DNA of 47,867 bases from Pseudomonadales bacterium (lineage in GTDB: Bacteria; Pseudomonadota; Gammaproteobacteria; Pseudomonadales; Azotimanducaceae): NCBI GenBank assembly GCA_028283025.1, contig JAPYNO010000006.1, forward strand, positions 1 to 47,867, written 5' to 3'. Every line of letters starts with the position of its first letter. Position 1 is the first letter of the stretch. Both the position numbers and the translations under genes were made by a program. The notes beneath the pieces are model-generated. The model saw only the letters and a program-made list of their open reading frames with translations. It had not been told where the DNA came from and did not search any database. Positions 1-7,506 of the stretch are shown here, one piece after another.

Positions 1-31
1 GTCGGTCGGCGATTGTGCTCACTCCCGAAGG

Positions 32-163
32 GCGCGCAGGAGAAGGGCTGTAGCCGCGTTGCGTCCCTTGGCAATACGGCAAAGTATTGCCTGCGGAACA
101 CGCCTTGCCACAGCCCTTCTCCTGCGCGCTGAATCCACGCTTATTTATGGGACAGGACACTAG
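32..163. repeat. Left-end intergenic repeat with 20-bp inverted arms
   Basis: The first 259 bases hold no convincing gene. Bases 32-51 and 110-129 are perfect 20-bp inverted arms. Inside them lies a second perfect 8-bp hairpin (70-77 with 84-91). The element ends in GGACAGGACACTAG at 150-163, whose exact reverse complement occurs at 47758-47771 at the other end of the window. This suggests a dispersed repeat family that terminated the contig. It shows no resemblance to an insertion sequence and has no coding capacity. Confidence 0.7.
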
Positions 164-259
164 ATTCGAACATCGAAATAAATTGACGATTCGCATTGTG
201 CACAAGACAACTGATCAGCGCAGTAATATGACGCTCCACGCATTGAGGAAATACTGAAT

Positions 260-982
260 ATGGAAAAGCTGATCTACCTGCTTTTTTCTGCGAATAACGA
301 ACCGGAAGAGCAGTTCGCTGCCACCATGAAGGCTGCGGCCAAGCGACTTGCGAGCGCTGCGGGCGTTCGCGGAATGACCCTCTATCTTGCGGATGCGGAA
401 GTTGAACCCGCACGCTTCAGGCGCATACAAACGAGCGCGAATTTGCCCCTCGCCATGGTCTCAGTGTGGTTCGACAATTGGATGCAAAGTGCCGCGCTAG
501 AATCGACGCTGACCGACCTGTGCGAATACCATGCGTATCTTGTGACGGAGTCCGAGCCGCTCGTGATGGCATCGCAGACGCCCGGACGAGTTCCCGGCAT
601 GTGCCATATCGCGATGTTCCAGCGACCGCCGCGATTGCAGCACGCCGAGTGGCTCGAAATCTGGCAAGGCCACCACACGCAAGTGGCGATCGATACGCAA
701 TCGACCTTCGGCTATCGGCAGAATGTCGTCGTGCGGCCGCTCTCATCGGGCGCACCTCCATACAGCGGCATCGTCGAGGAGAACTTTCCTGCTGACGCCA
801 TGACTTCGCAGTACACCTTCTTTGCGTGCGAGAACGATGAAGGACTGCGGGCGAACATGGAAGCGATGATGACGAGCTGCCAGGAATTCCTCGATTTTGA
901 CAAAATCGATGTGGTGCCCGTATCGCAGTACATCATCCGCGAGCGGGCCTCGGCGTCTGCACACCAATCGGCCGACAATTGA
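260..982 (+). CDS. EthD-like / dimeric alpha-beta barrel protein
   Basis: A 240-residue soluble protein with no signal peptide or membrane segment. The ferredoxin-like pattern (an N-terminal strand MEKLIYLLFS, then a second lobe starting near CHIAMFQRP) resembles EthD/stress-responsive barrel proteins, which often assist catabolic oxygenases or bind small hydrophobic compounds. The ATG is preceded by GAGGAAA about ten bases upstream, which supports the start. The 3' end overlaps the convergent NTF2-like gene by 50 bp. Flanking NTF2-like genes and nearby ketosteroid-dehydrogenase-like flavoproteins hint at catabolism of a steroid or other hydrophobic compound. That is inference from context only. 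Confidence 0.6.
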   Translation: MEKLIYLLFSANNEPEEQFAATMKAAAKRLASAAGVRGMTLYLADAEVEPARFRRIQTSANLPLAMVSVWFDNWMQSAALESTLTDLCEYHAYLVTESEPLVMASQTPGRVPGMCHIAMFQRPPRLQHAEWLEIWQGHHTQVAIDTQSTFGYRQNVVVRPLSSGAPPYSGIVEENFPADAMTSQYTFFACENDEGLRANMEAMMTSCQEFLDFDKIDVVPVSQYIIRERASASAHQSADN

Positions 983-1415
983 CATGCCAGTCGGGCGGCA
1001 GCGGTGCTGAGAATTCCAGCAGGCGCACATAGCCTGAATGCTGAATCAGCCAGTCGTCTCCTCGCTTGACGTACTTGTCTTCGTAGAGCGCGGAGCCCTG
1101 CAGCATGACCTTGGCGCCCTCGTGGATGAAGATATCGTGCAAGTACCATAGGCCGGTCGCGGCATCGCCATCGACCTCGATCTCGGGATGATGCGCGTTG
1201 TGCATGCCGTACTGCTGCTCGTTGAACGCGCCAGCGAAGAACTCTTCAAGCGCAGGCCAGCCGCTCAGTTGAATCTGATAGGAGGCGCTTTGGAAATCGA
1301 CCGAACCATCTTCACAGAAGACCGTTTGCAAGGCGGCCAAATCCTTGGTGTCGAGATAGCGAAAGTATCGTGCTTTTAATTGTTTAATGCGCTCTATGGC
1401 TTCTAGGTCAAGCAT
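933..1415 (-). CDS. NTF2/SnoaL-like protein (copy 1)
   Basis: A 160-residue protein starting MLDLEAIERIKQLKARYFRY. The motif RYFRYLDTKD followed by an acidic and hydrophobic strand is typical of SnoaL_4 members of the NTF2 fold, which includes ketosteroid isomerases, dehydratases and many proteins of unknown substrate. I chose the ATG at 1415 because it overlaps the stop of the upstream NTF2-like gene by 8 bp, implying translational coupling. An in-frame upstream extension would run deep into that gene. The C-terminus overlaps the convergent EthD-like gene. The catalytic residues cannot be assigned with confidence. Confidence 0.7.
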   Translation of the reverse strand: MLDLEAIERIKQLKARYFRYLDTKDLAALQTVFCEDGSVDFQSASYQIQLSGWPALEEFFAGAFNEQQYGMHNAHHPEIEVDGDAATGLWYLHDIFIHEGAKVMLQGSALYEDKYVKRGDDWLIQHSGYVRLLEFSAPLPPDWHVNCRPIGVQTPRPARG

Positions 1416-1839
1416 TGTTGCGGGCCTCGCTTTCGTTTGTGTAATTCGCGATCTGTGCCATGACCGCATTCAAGTCCCAGTATGTGCGCAAGCTGATCAG
1501 CTTGCCAGCCTCGTTGGTCTCATAGACCGAAATCATTTCGACCGATGATTTCACAGGCTCGACGTTGGTCGCCGTCATGAACACCGCACAAATTCTCTCA
1601 CCCACCGGAATTCGTTTGTGCGCAGCAACGACAAGCGTTGTACCCATCATCATGTCCCAGAACTCGGCGATGCGCGCCTTGCCGCGAAAGCCTGCGCCTT
1701 CGGGGTCGTGCGGGGACGGGCCGACAGGATCATGGACGACGGCATCGTCAGCAAAGAGGTCGATCCATGCCTCGCGATTGCCGGTAGTCGCATAGGCGAT
1801 GGATTTCTTGTGCGCCGCCAGCGCGAGGTTTTTGCTCAT
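1408..1839 (-). CDS. NTF2/SnoaL-like protein (copy 2)
   Basis: A 143-residue NTF2-fold protein. The start MSKNLALAAHKK has AGGAG five bases upstream of the ATG, so the longer in-frame extension to 1872 is rejected. It contains DLFADDAVVHDPVGPS and a KARIAEFWD segment, as in SnoaL-like polyketide cyclase or ketosteroid-isomerase-like proteins. The gene is coupled to copy 1 by an 8-bp overlap, so the two may form a heteromer or act on successive intermediates. The substrate is unknown. The EthD-like neighbour and the ketosteroid dehydrogenases elsewhere in the window make a steroid or polycyclic substrate plausible but unproven. Confidence 0.72.
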   Translation of the reverse strand: MSKNLALAAHKKSIAYATTGNREAWIDLFADDAVVHDPVGPSPHDPEGAGFRGKARIAEFWDMMMGTTLVVAAHKRIPVGERICAVFMTATNVEPVKSSVEMISVYETNEAGKLISLRTYWDLNAVMAQIANYTNESEARNNA

Positions 1840-1881
1840 GATGGGCTCCTTGTCAGGATGAAAGACAGGCACAATGTACCC

Positions 1882-2772
1882 TCAATCCACGAAAGCCTTC
1901 GTGATTTCATCAACATTGTGGCGAAACATGTCGAGATAAGTCGCTGCCGGGCCGTTGCGGCCGGACAATGAATCCGAATAGAGCTTGCCGCCGATGACGG
2001 CGCCAGCTTCGCGTGCGAGCTGCTCGATGAGACGTGGGTCCGTGATGTTCTCGACAAACAGCGCACGGATATCCTCATCTTGCATCTGGCGAACAAGAGC
2101 CGCCAATTCACCCGCCGATGGCTCACTTTCGGTGCTCAGACCCACTGGCGCATGGAATGCGATGCCGTAGGCGCGCCCAAAGTACTGGAACGCATCGTGC
2201 GAAGTGACCACTTTGCGCCGATCTGCGGGAATCGCATCGAGCCTGTTGCGGATATCGCGATCCATCGCCGCGAGTTCACGATCATAGGCTTCTGCTCGGC
2301 GGCGGTAGGCGTCCGCATGCGTCGGGTCCGCCGCAGCGAGTGCGCGAGCGATATTGGCGACGAACAGGCGTCCGTTGGCGAGATCCTGCCATGCGTGCGG
2401 GTCGTGTCGGTCTTCCTCTGCTTGCAACGCCGCAATGCCTTGGCTCGACACAACAACCGCGCCTTTGTAGCCCGATACCTCAACGAGCCGGTCGATCCAG
2501 CCTTCAAAGCCGAGGCCGTTGACGACAACGAGGTCAGCCTCGGCTAGCGCACGCACATCGGCCGGCGTCGGTTCGTAGACATGGGCGTCAGCATTCGCAC
2601 CGACCAGCGTGACGAGCGCGACATGCGCTCCACCGACATTATTCACCATGTCTCCCAAAATGGTGAAGGTGGCCACGACTTGTAGCTTACCTGCCGCCCA
2701 AGAGCGAGACATCCTGGCCGCAGCGAGTGTGGCCAGCGTCGCGAAAAACGAGCGGCGTGAAAGAGGATGCAT
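1882..2772 (-). CDS. znuA: Metal ABC transporter substrate-binding protein (ZnuA/TroA-like)
   Basis: A 296-residue periplasmic metal-binding lipocalin-unrelated cluster A-I binding protein. A Tat-like signal (SRRSFFATLA) and the cleavage region SWAAG are at the N-terminus. Candidate metal ligands are H64 (DAHVYEP), H126 (DPHAW), H192 (SHDAF) and D267 (YSDSLS), the His3-Asp set known from TroA-type zinc/manganese binders. The long histidine-rich loop of E. coli ZnuA is absent. The gene is last in an operon zur, small membrane protein, ATPase, permease, binding protein, and follows the permease by 2 bp. Zinc is inferred from the Zur-type regulator and Zur box upstream of the operon. Confidence 0.85.
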   Translation of the reverse strand: MHPLSRRSFFATLATLAAARMSRSWAAGKLQVVATFTILGDMVNNVGGAHVALVTLVGANADAHVYEPTPADVRALAEADLVVVNGLGFEGWIDRLVEVSGYKGAVVVSSQGIAALQAEEDRHDPHAWQDLANGRLFVANIARALAAADPTHADAYRRRAEAYDRELAAMDRDIRNRLDAIPADRRKVVTSHDAFQYFGRAYGIAFHAPVGLSTESEPSAGELAALVRQMQDEDIRALFVENITDPRLIEQLAREAGAVIGGKLYSDSLSGRNGPAATYLDMFRHNVDEITKAFVD

Positions 2773-2774
2773 GG

Positions 2775-3647
2775 CTAAGCTTCAAGACGGCGGCGCATCA
2801 AAAACTGCGCCCGCAAGCTGCCATGCGAACCAAAGGCAAAGGAGGCGATATAGACACCGCCTGCGACCAAGATGATGGCAGGCCCGGATGCAAGGTTCGC
2901 GTGGTAGGAGAAGAGCAGCCCCACATACCCGGAAGCGAAAGCGATCAAGCTGCTTAAGGCTGCGAGCATCGCTACTTCATGCGCCCAGAATCTCGAGACG
3001 GCGGCTGGCAGTATCATCAAGCCGATCGCCATCAGCGTGCCGAGCGCATGGAAGCCAGCGACCAAGTTGAGGACGACCAACGTCAGGAACACAAAGTGAA
3101 GGATTGCCCCCGGCCCGCCGGAAGCGCGTAGAAAGCCGGGGTCGAAGCACTCGACAATCAGCCCCCGTCCGAAGACAGCCAACATGATAAGCGTCAGCGT
3201 CGCAACCGAGACGATGAGCAGCAGCGAGGCATCGTCAACAGCGAGAATGGTGCCGAAGAGGACATGCATGAGATCGATGTTGCTGCCATGCGTGGAGACG
3301 ATGAGCACACCGAGTGCTAGCGAAATGACACAAAACGCAGCAAAACTGGCATCCTCGCGCTGAGGCGTCATGCGCGCGACGGCACCGGATAGCATCGCCA
3401 CAACGAGGCCGGCGATGAAGCCGCCGAGACTCATCGCCACGAATGAAAGCCCGGCGATCATGAACGCAGTCGCCGCACCCGACAGCACGGCATGGCTCAA
3501 GGCGTCGCCGACGAGGCTCATGCGACGCAGGACAAGTAGCACACCCACAGGGCCGCTGCCGAGGCTGAGCGCGAGACATGCCACCAAGGCTCTGCGCATG
3601 AACCCGAATTCGACAAACGGCTGCAACAGTGCCGCATAGAGATCCAT
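2775..3647 (-). CDS. znuB: Metal ABC transporter permease (ABC-3 family, ZnuB-like)
   Basis: A 290-residue integral membrane protein with about eight hydrophobic segments. The ABC-3 signature around SLVGDALSHAVLSG (residues about 44-57) is the conserved cytoplasmic EAA-like region of zinc/manganese permeases. Length matches the family, which is usually 260-300 residues. It lies 3 bp downstream of the ATPase gene and 2 bp upstream of the binding-protein gene, so all three are surely co-translated. The predicted role is inner-membrane import of zinc delivered by the periplasmic binding protein, powered by the adjacent ATPase. Confidence 0.88.
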   Translation of the reverse strand: MDLYAALLQPFVEFGFMRRALVACLALSLGSGPVGVLLVLRRMSLVGDALSHAVLSGAATAFMIAGLSFVAMSLGGFIAGLVVAMLSGAVARMTPQREDASFAAFCVISLALGVLIVSTHGSNIDLMHVLFGTILAVDDASLLLIVSVATLTLIMLAVFGRGLIVECFDPGFLRASGGPGAILHFVFLTLVVLNLVAGFHALGTLMAIGLMILPAAVSRFWAHEVAMLAALSSLIAFASGYVGLLFSYHANLASGPAIILVAGGVYIASFAFGSHGSLRAQFLMRRRLEA

Positions 3648-3650
3648 CGG

Positions 3651-4388
3651 TCACCGCCTCGGCGGCAGACCTGCGCGGTCATCCCACACGCTCGCCATTT
3701 GCCGCGCCCGCAGAAGATGCTCCGCGCACAGCACCTCCCGAGTCGCCCCCCAAGCAATCAGTTCTCGGGCAATCACCAGCGTGTCGGGGAAACTCTCCTG
3801 CACTTGCTCGAGGTCATGCAATACAGCGACAATCGTCCTGCCTTCGCCATGCCATCCGAGCACCACCTTCAGCAGGTCGGCAGAGGTCCGAGGGTCGATT
3901 GCAGCGAAGGGCTCGTCGAGCAGAATGACAGGACAGTTCTGTAGCATCATGCGAGCAAACAGCAGCCGTTGAAACTGCCCTGCCGACAAGGAGGCAACCG
4001 GATGTTGATCGAAGTCATCAAGGCCGACCGCATGTAGCGCTTCCCCGGCTTGCGCTCGCTGATCATGCGTGACCCGGCGGAACAGGCCAATTGTCCGCCA
4101 GTGACCGAGCAACACCATGTCCATCACCGAGATAGGAAAACTGCGATCAATCTCTGCCTGCTGGGGCAGATAGGCGATATCGCGCTGATGCAGCCCATTG
4201 CGCTCCAAGCGACCGTCAAGAGGCGCCAAGCGCCCAATCAACCCCTTCAGCAACGTACTCTTGCCCGAGCCATTGGGACCGACCACCGCTGTCAGCGAGC
4301 CGGATGCGAAGCTGCCGGTCAGATGATGCACAGCCGGATGGCGATCGTATCCCAAGGTCACATCCTGGAGCGAAAAGACAGCAGTCAT
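3651..4388 (-). CDS. znuC: Metal ABC transporter ATP-binding protein (ZnuC-like)
   Basis: A 245-residue ABC ATPase. Walker A is GPNGSGKST, the signature is LSAGQFQR (a variant of LSGGQ), Walker B is VILLDEPF and the switch histidine is in VLHDL. I place the start at the ATG at 4388 (MTAVFSLQDVTLGYDR). It overlaps the TGA of the small upstream gene as ATGA, and the ABC fold begins right there. A longer in-frame extension to 4457 would lie antiparallel to nothing useful and would cover the small gene in another frame. It energises the adjacent permease. Confidence 0.88.
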   Translation of the reverse strand: MTAVFSLQDVTLGYDRHPAVHHLTGSFASGSLTAVVGPNGSGKSTLLKGLIGRLAPLDGRLERNGLHQRDIAYLPQQAEIDRSFPISVMDMVLLGHWRTIGLFRRVTHDQRAQAGEALHAVGLDDFDQHPVASLSAGQFQRLLFARMMLQNCPVILLDEPFAAIDPRTSADLLKVVLGWHGEGRTIVAVLHDLEQVQESFPDTLVIARELIAWGATREVLCAEHLLRARQMASVWDDRAGLPPRR

Positions 4389-4540
4389 AGCAGCCAGCCC
4401 ATCGCCCAAGCAGCGGCGACCCACAGGATAGCTGCGAGTGGGATTACCCACACACATTGAGCAATCGCGCCGCCGACGAGCGGCGAGACGGCATACCTGA
4501 AGCGAGTCTCTTCGGTTTCGCCCCCTTCTTTGGTGCTCAC
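4385..4540 (-). CDS. Small single-pass membrane protein in the zinc operon
   Basis: A 51-residue open frame starting at GTG 4540, 10 bp after the zur stop codon and ending in TGA that overlaps the ATPase ATG as ATGA. The frame therefore fills the gap between zur and znuC exactly. The N-terminus is polar and acidic (STKEGGETEETRFR). The rest is one hydrophobic stretch of about 30 residues, with the core VWVIPLAAILWVAAAWAMG. I do not recognise a family. The position suggests a regulator, assembly factor or accessory subunit of the zinc permease. No strong Shine-Dalgarno is visible, consistent with translation coupled to zur. Confidence 0.68.
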   Translation of the reverse strand: MSTKEGGETEETRFRYAVSPLVGGAIAQCVWVIPLAAILWVAAAWAMGWLL

Positions 4541-4550
4541 GCTCGTAAGT

Positions 4551-5072
4551 TCAGCTTGGGATGGAAGCTACGCAATTCTCACACGCACCTTCGATCTCAA
4601 CCACGGGTCGAGTCATGCGGTAGCCGAGCGTCGCGGCATCCTCGGCAAGCGCCTGCGCAACTCGTGAGTCCTCAAATTCGGTGGATGCCCCGCAGATACC
4701 ACAGATCAAGAATAAACAGTCGTGCTTGCGCTCTGGATGCGCACAAGGAACATATGCGTTGCGGCTTTCGATCTTCGCGACGAGGCGCTGAGACATGAGG
4801 AATTCAAGCGCCCGATATACGGTCGGCGGTGCGACCGGACGGTCGTGCCTGCGCTTGAGCATGTCGATCAATTCGTAAGCGCCCGTCGCTCGACCCCTGT
4901 CCCAGAGCAATTCGAGGACTTCCCGCCTGACTGTCGTCAGCTTTCGACCGCGCTCGGCACACAGGGATGTCGCCATCGCGATCCGTTCTGCCGTCGCGTG
5001 CTGCTCGCGGCAGTTGGGATCGGTGCAGGGCTGAGGTTGGGTTGTGGGGCGCTCCATGGCATTGATTTCCAT
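4551..5072 (-). CDS. zur: Fur-family transcriptional repressor, Zur-type
   Basis: A Fur-family winged-helix regulator of about 173 residues. The recognition-helix region [18 protein letters not shown] is clear. Two CxxC pairs (CGIC and CENC near the C-terminus) form the structural zinc site typical of Zur and Fur. Start choices are GTG 5078, ATG 5072 and ATG 5057; I use 5072, with no decisive ribosome site. It is first in an operon with a metal ABC transporter. A Zur-box-like palindrome lies 15 bp upstream, so it is probably autoregulated and zinc-responsive. Assignment to Zur rather than Fur rests on context: ZnuABC and COG0523 proteins are the neighbours. Confidence 0.85.
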   Translation of the reverse strand: MEINAMERPTTQPQPCTDPNCREQHATAERIAMATSLCAERGRKLTTVRREVLELLWDRGRATGAYELIDMLKRRHDRPVAPPTVYRALEFLMSQRLVAKIESRNAYVPCAHPERKHDCLFLICGICGASTEFEDSRVAQALAEDAATLGYRMTRPVVEIEGACENCVASIPS

Positions 5073-5086
5073 TGCCACTTGATGGA

Positions 5087-5099
5087 GTTATGTTATAAC
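5087..5099. promoter_or_regulatory. Zur-box-like operator between zur operon and zigA-like gene
   Basis: The minus strand reads GTTATAACATAAC here. The identical 13-mer occurs on the plus strand in the larger palindrome before the TonB receptor at 8585-8605. The site sits between divergent zur and GTPase genes, ending 9 bp before the GTPase ATG, so one repressor could control both directions. The TGTTATAACA core resembles known gammaproteobacterial Zur boxes. The assignment is from pattern only. Confidence 0.7.
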
Positions 5100-5108
5100 A
5101 TTGCGAGA

Positions 5109-6338
5109 ATGAATGACAATAACCTCAAGCGATCACGCCTGCCCGTCACCGTCTTGTCGGGCTTCCTCGGCGCCGGAAAGACCACGCTCCTCAACCAAGT
5201 GCTCAACAACCGGCAGGGCCTGCGCGTCGCGGTCATCGTCAACGACATGAGCGAGGTCAACATTGATGCCACGCTCATTGAACGCGGTGGCGCACAGCTC
5301 TCGCGCACCGAGGAGAAGCTAGTCGAAATGTCGAACGGCTGCATTTGCTGCACGCTGCGGGACGATTTGCTCGCCGAAGTCTCACGGCTTGCGCAGGAAG
5401 AGCGCTTCGACTACCTACTCATCGAGTCCACGGGCATCTCAGAGCCCATTCCGGTCGCGCAGACGTTCACCTTTGAAGATGAGAGCGGCGTAAGTTTAAG
5501 TCAGGTGTCGCGTCTCGATACGATGGTCACGGTGGTGGACGCAGCGAGCTTCCTGCGCGACTACAACGCGGCTGAAGCGCTCCAAGAACGCGGTGAATCG
5601 CTCGGCGAAGACGACCACCGGACGGTCACCGACCTGCTCATCGACCAGATCGAGTTCGCCGATGTCATCGTTCTGAACAAGCTCGATCTCGTGAGCAACG
5701 CCCAAGCGCTAGAAGTTGAGGCGATCATAAAAGCGCTGAACCCAGGCGCAAAGATACGCAAAGCAACACATGGACAGGTACCGCTCGAATGCGTGCTTGA
5801 CACAGGCCTGTTTGACTACGAGAAGGCGGCGAGGTCCGCTGGCTGGATTCGAGAGCTGCAGGGCGAGCATACGCCGGAGACCGAAGAGTACGGAATCTCT
5901 AGCTTCACCTATCGGACACCGCAGCCCTTTGACGCCGAGAAGCTATGGGCGTTCCTGCATAACAACGACAACTGGCGCGGCGTGCTGCGCTCGAAAGGCT
6001 TTTTCTGGGTCGCCGCCGACCATCGCATCGCCTACGAATGGGCGCAAGCTGGCGGCGTCAGCGACGTGGAGCCTTCCGGCATGTGGTGGGCGGCCGTGCC
6101 TCGCGAACACTGGGGGCACCCGGACGGCCAGCGACCTGACCAGCGGCCGGGTTGGCATCCACGCTTTGGCGACCGCACTCAGCAGATCGTCTTCATCGGC
6201 CAGCAGATGAATGAGGCCGCCATGCGCGCATCACTCGACGCATGCCTGCTTGAAGAGCGCCTCGCTGACGCTGACAGCGAATCCTGGGCAGGGCTTCCGA
6301 ACCCGTTTCCGGAGCTTCACATGGCCGAGTCATCCTAG
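5109..6338 (+). CDS. COG0523 GTPase, zinc metallochaperone (ZigA/CobW family)
   Basis: A 409-residue G3E GTPase. The P-loop is GFLGAGKTT (residues 18-26), the metal-binding CxCC motif is CICC (78-81), Walker B/G3 is ESTG (106-109) and the guanine motif is NKLD (190-193). A CobW C-terminal domain follows. Family members move zinc, cobalt or nickel to client enzymes. Position under a Zur box and beside a zinc transporter favours a zinc-starvation metallochaperone of the ZigA/ZagA kind. I place the start at ATG 5109, where the conserved domain begins; an upstream in-frame extension runs antisense through zur and is rejected. Confidence 0.88.
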   Translation: MNDNNLKRSRLPVTVLSGFLGAGKTTLLNQVLNNRQGLRVAVIVNDMSEVNIDATLIERGGAQLSRTEEKLVEMSNGCICCTLRDDLLAEVSRLAQEERFDYLLIESTGISEPIPVAQTFTFEDESGVSLSQVSRLDTMVTVVDAASFLRDYNAAEALQERGESLGEDDHRTVTDLLIDQIEFADVIVLNKLDLVSNAQALEVEAIIKALNPGAKIRKATHGQVPLECVLDTGLFDYEKAARSAGWIRELQGEHTPETEEYGISSFTYRTPQPFDAEKLWAFLHNNDNWRGVLRSKGFFWVAADHRIAYEWAQAGGVSDVEPSGMWWAAVPREHWGHPDGQRPDQRPGWHPRFGDRTQQIVFIGQQMNEAAMRASLDACLLEERLADADSESWAGLPNPFPELHMAESS

Positions 6339-6405
6339 GTGCCGCCGTGCGCTCAGAGGCGCCTGCATGACCAAACAATACTTTCACGAGAGCTAGGAGA
6401 AGCAC

Positions 6406-7506
6406 ATGAACGCAACGCAAAAAGTACCTGTTTCCATCCTCACCGGCTTCCTCGGCTCCGGCAAGACCACCTTGCTCAACCGCATCTTGAGCGAAGAACA
6501 CGGCAAGCGCATTGCCGTGATCGAGAACGAATACGGTGAGGTCGGCATTGATCAGGCGCTCGTCATTGACGCAGACGAAGAGATCTTCGAGATGTCGAAC
6601 GGCTGGTTCGCGGATGTCCTAGTGCTCAACAAGACGGACTTGGTCGATTCCGAAGCGCTCGACCAGATAGAAGCTCGGCTGCGGGACATGAATCGAATGG
6701 CGCAAGTCGTGCGCAGTGAGAAAGCGAACGTGCCTGTTGATACAGTGCTCAACCTCGGCGCCTTCAATTTGGACGAGGTGCTTGCGCGTCGTCCCACCTT
6801 CCTCGAACCAGAGTATCCGTTCGAATGGACTGGAGTCTATTCGCTTGATGCCGGTCGTTATGAACTCAGCCTTGCCGACGGGCCTGACCCGTGGATGTCG
6901 CTCGTCCTCGTGCCGAACCAAGACACGAATGACGCTGCCTTGCGCGAAGGTGCGGAGTGGTGTGTACGACGCTACGCCGAAGCCGCGAAAGATATTCAAC
7001 CGGGGGAGACGATGCCTATCGGAGAACATGTGAGCCTGCGGCTCGAAACCCTCGGGCGAAAGTCGTTCTTCATAGAGGTTGATGCAAAGGTGCGCCTTGC
7101 CCTCTATGCCCAGCACACCGCCGAAGAGTTCGATTTGCAACTGAAGAATGCCGAAGGCTCGACAATCAAGGAAGAGGCCGAGCGAACTTGGGTCGCGCAG
7201 CATGAGCATGACGACGAGGTGGGATCGATCGCTATTGAGGCGGACGGCGACCTCGATCCTGATCTACTCAACTTGTGGCTTAGCAAACTGCTGCGTGAAC
7301 GCGGGGTGGACATTTTCCGAATGAAGGGCTTTATCAGTCTTGCAGGTGAGTCGCGTCGCTTCGTCTTTCAAGGGGTTCATATGCTCTTTGACAGCCAGCC
7401 AGAACGCCCATGGGGCGACTCGCCTCGGCGTAATCAGCTCGTCTTCATCGGCCGTCATCTCGATGAGGAGGACATGCGCCAGCAATTTGATGCATGCCTG
7501 ATATAA
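6406..7506 (+). CDS. COG0523-like GTPase with internal deletion of the CxCC core
   Basis: A 366-residue G3E-family protein with a good AGGAG ribosome site. The P-loop GFLGSGKTT (14-22) and NKTD (75-78) are present, but SNG at 64-66 runs directly into WFADVLVLNKTD. In the intact neighbour, SNG and FADV are separated by 105 residues carrying CxCC, the ESTG motif and the switch regions. All of this is missing in frame. Residues about 139-262 form an extra beta-rich domain (FEWTGVYSLDAGRYELSL) and 270-366 a CobW C-terminal domain. It may be a remnant, a deletion allele, an assembly artefact or a protein retained for its C-terminal domains. Confidence 0.8.
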   Translation: MNATQKVPVSILTGFLGSGKTTLLNRILSEEHGKRIAVIENEYGEVGIDQALVIDADEEIFEMSNGWFADVLVLNKTDLVDSEALDQIEARLRDMNRMAQVVRSEKANVPVDTVLNLGAFNLDEVLARRPTFLEPEYPFEWTGVYSLDAGRYELSLADGPDPWMSLVLVPNQDTNDAALREGAEWCVRRYAEAAKDIQPGETMPIGEHVSLRLETLGRKSFFIEVDAKVRLALYAQHTAEEFDLQLKNAEGSTIKEEAERTWVAQHEHDDEVGSIAIEADGDLDPDLLNLWLSKLLRERGVDIFRMKGFISLAGESRRFVFQGVHMLFDSQPERPWGDSPRRNQLVFIGRHLDEEDMRQQFDACLI

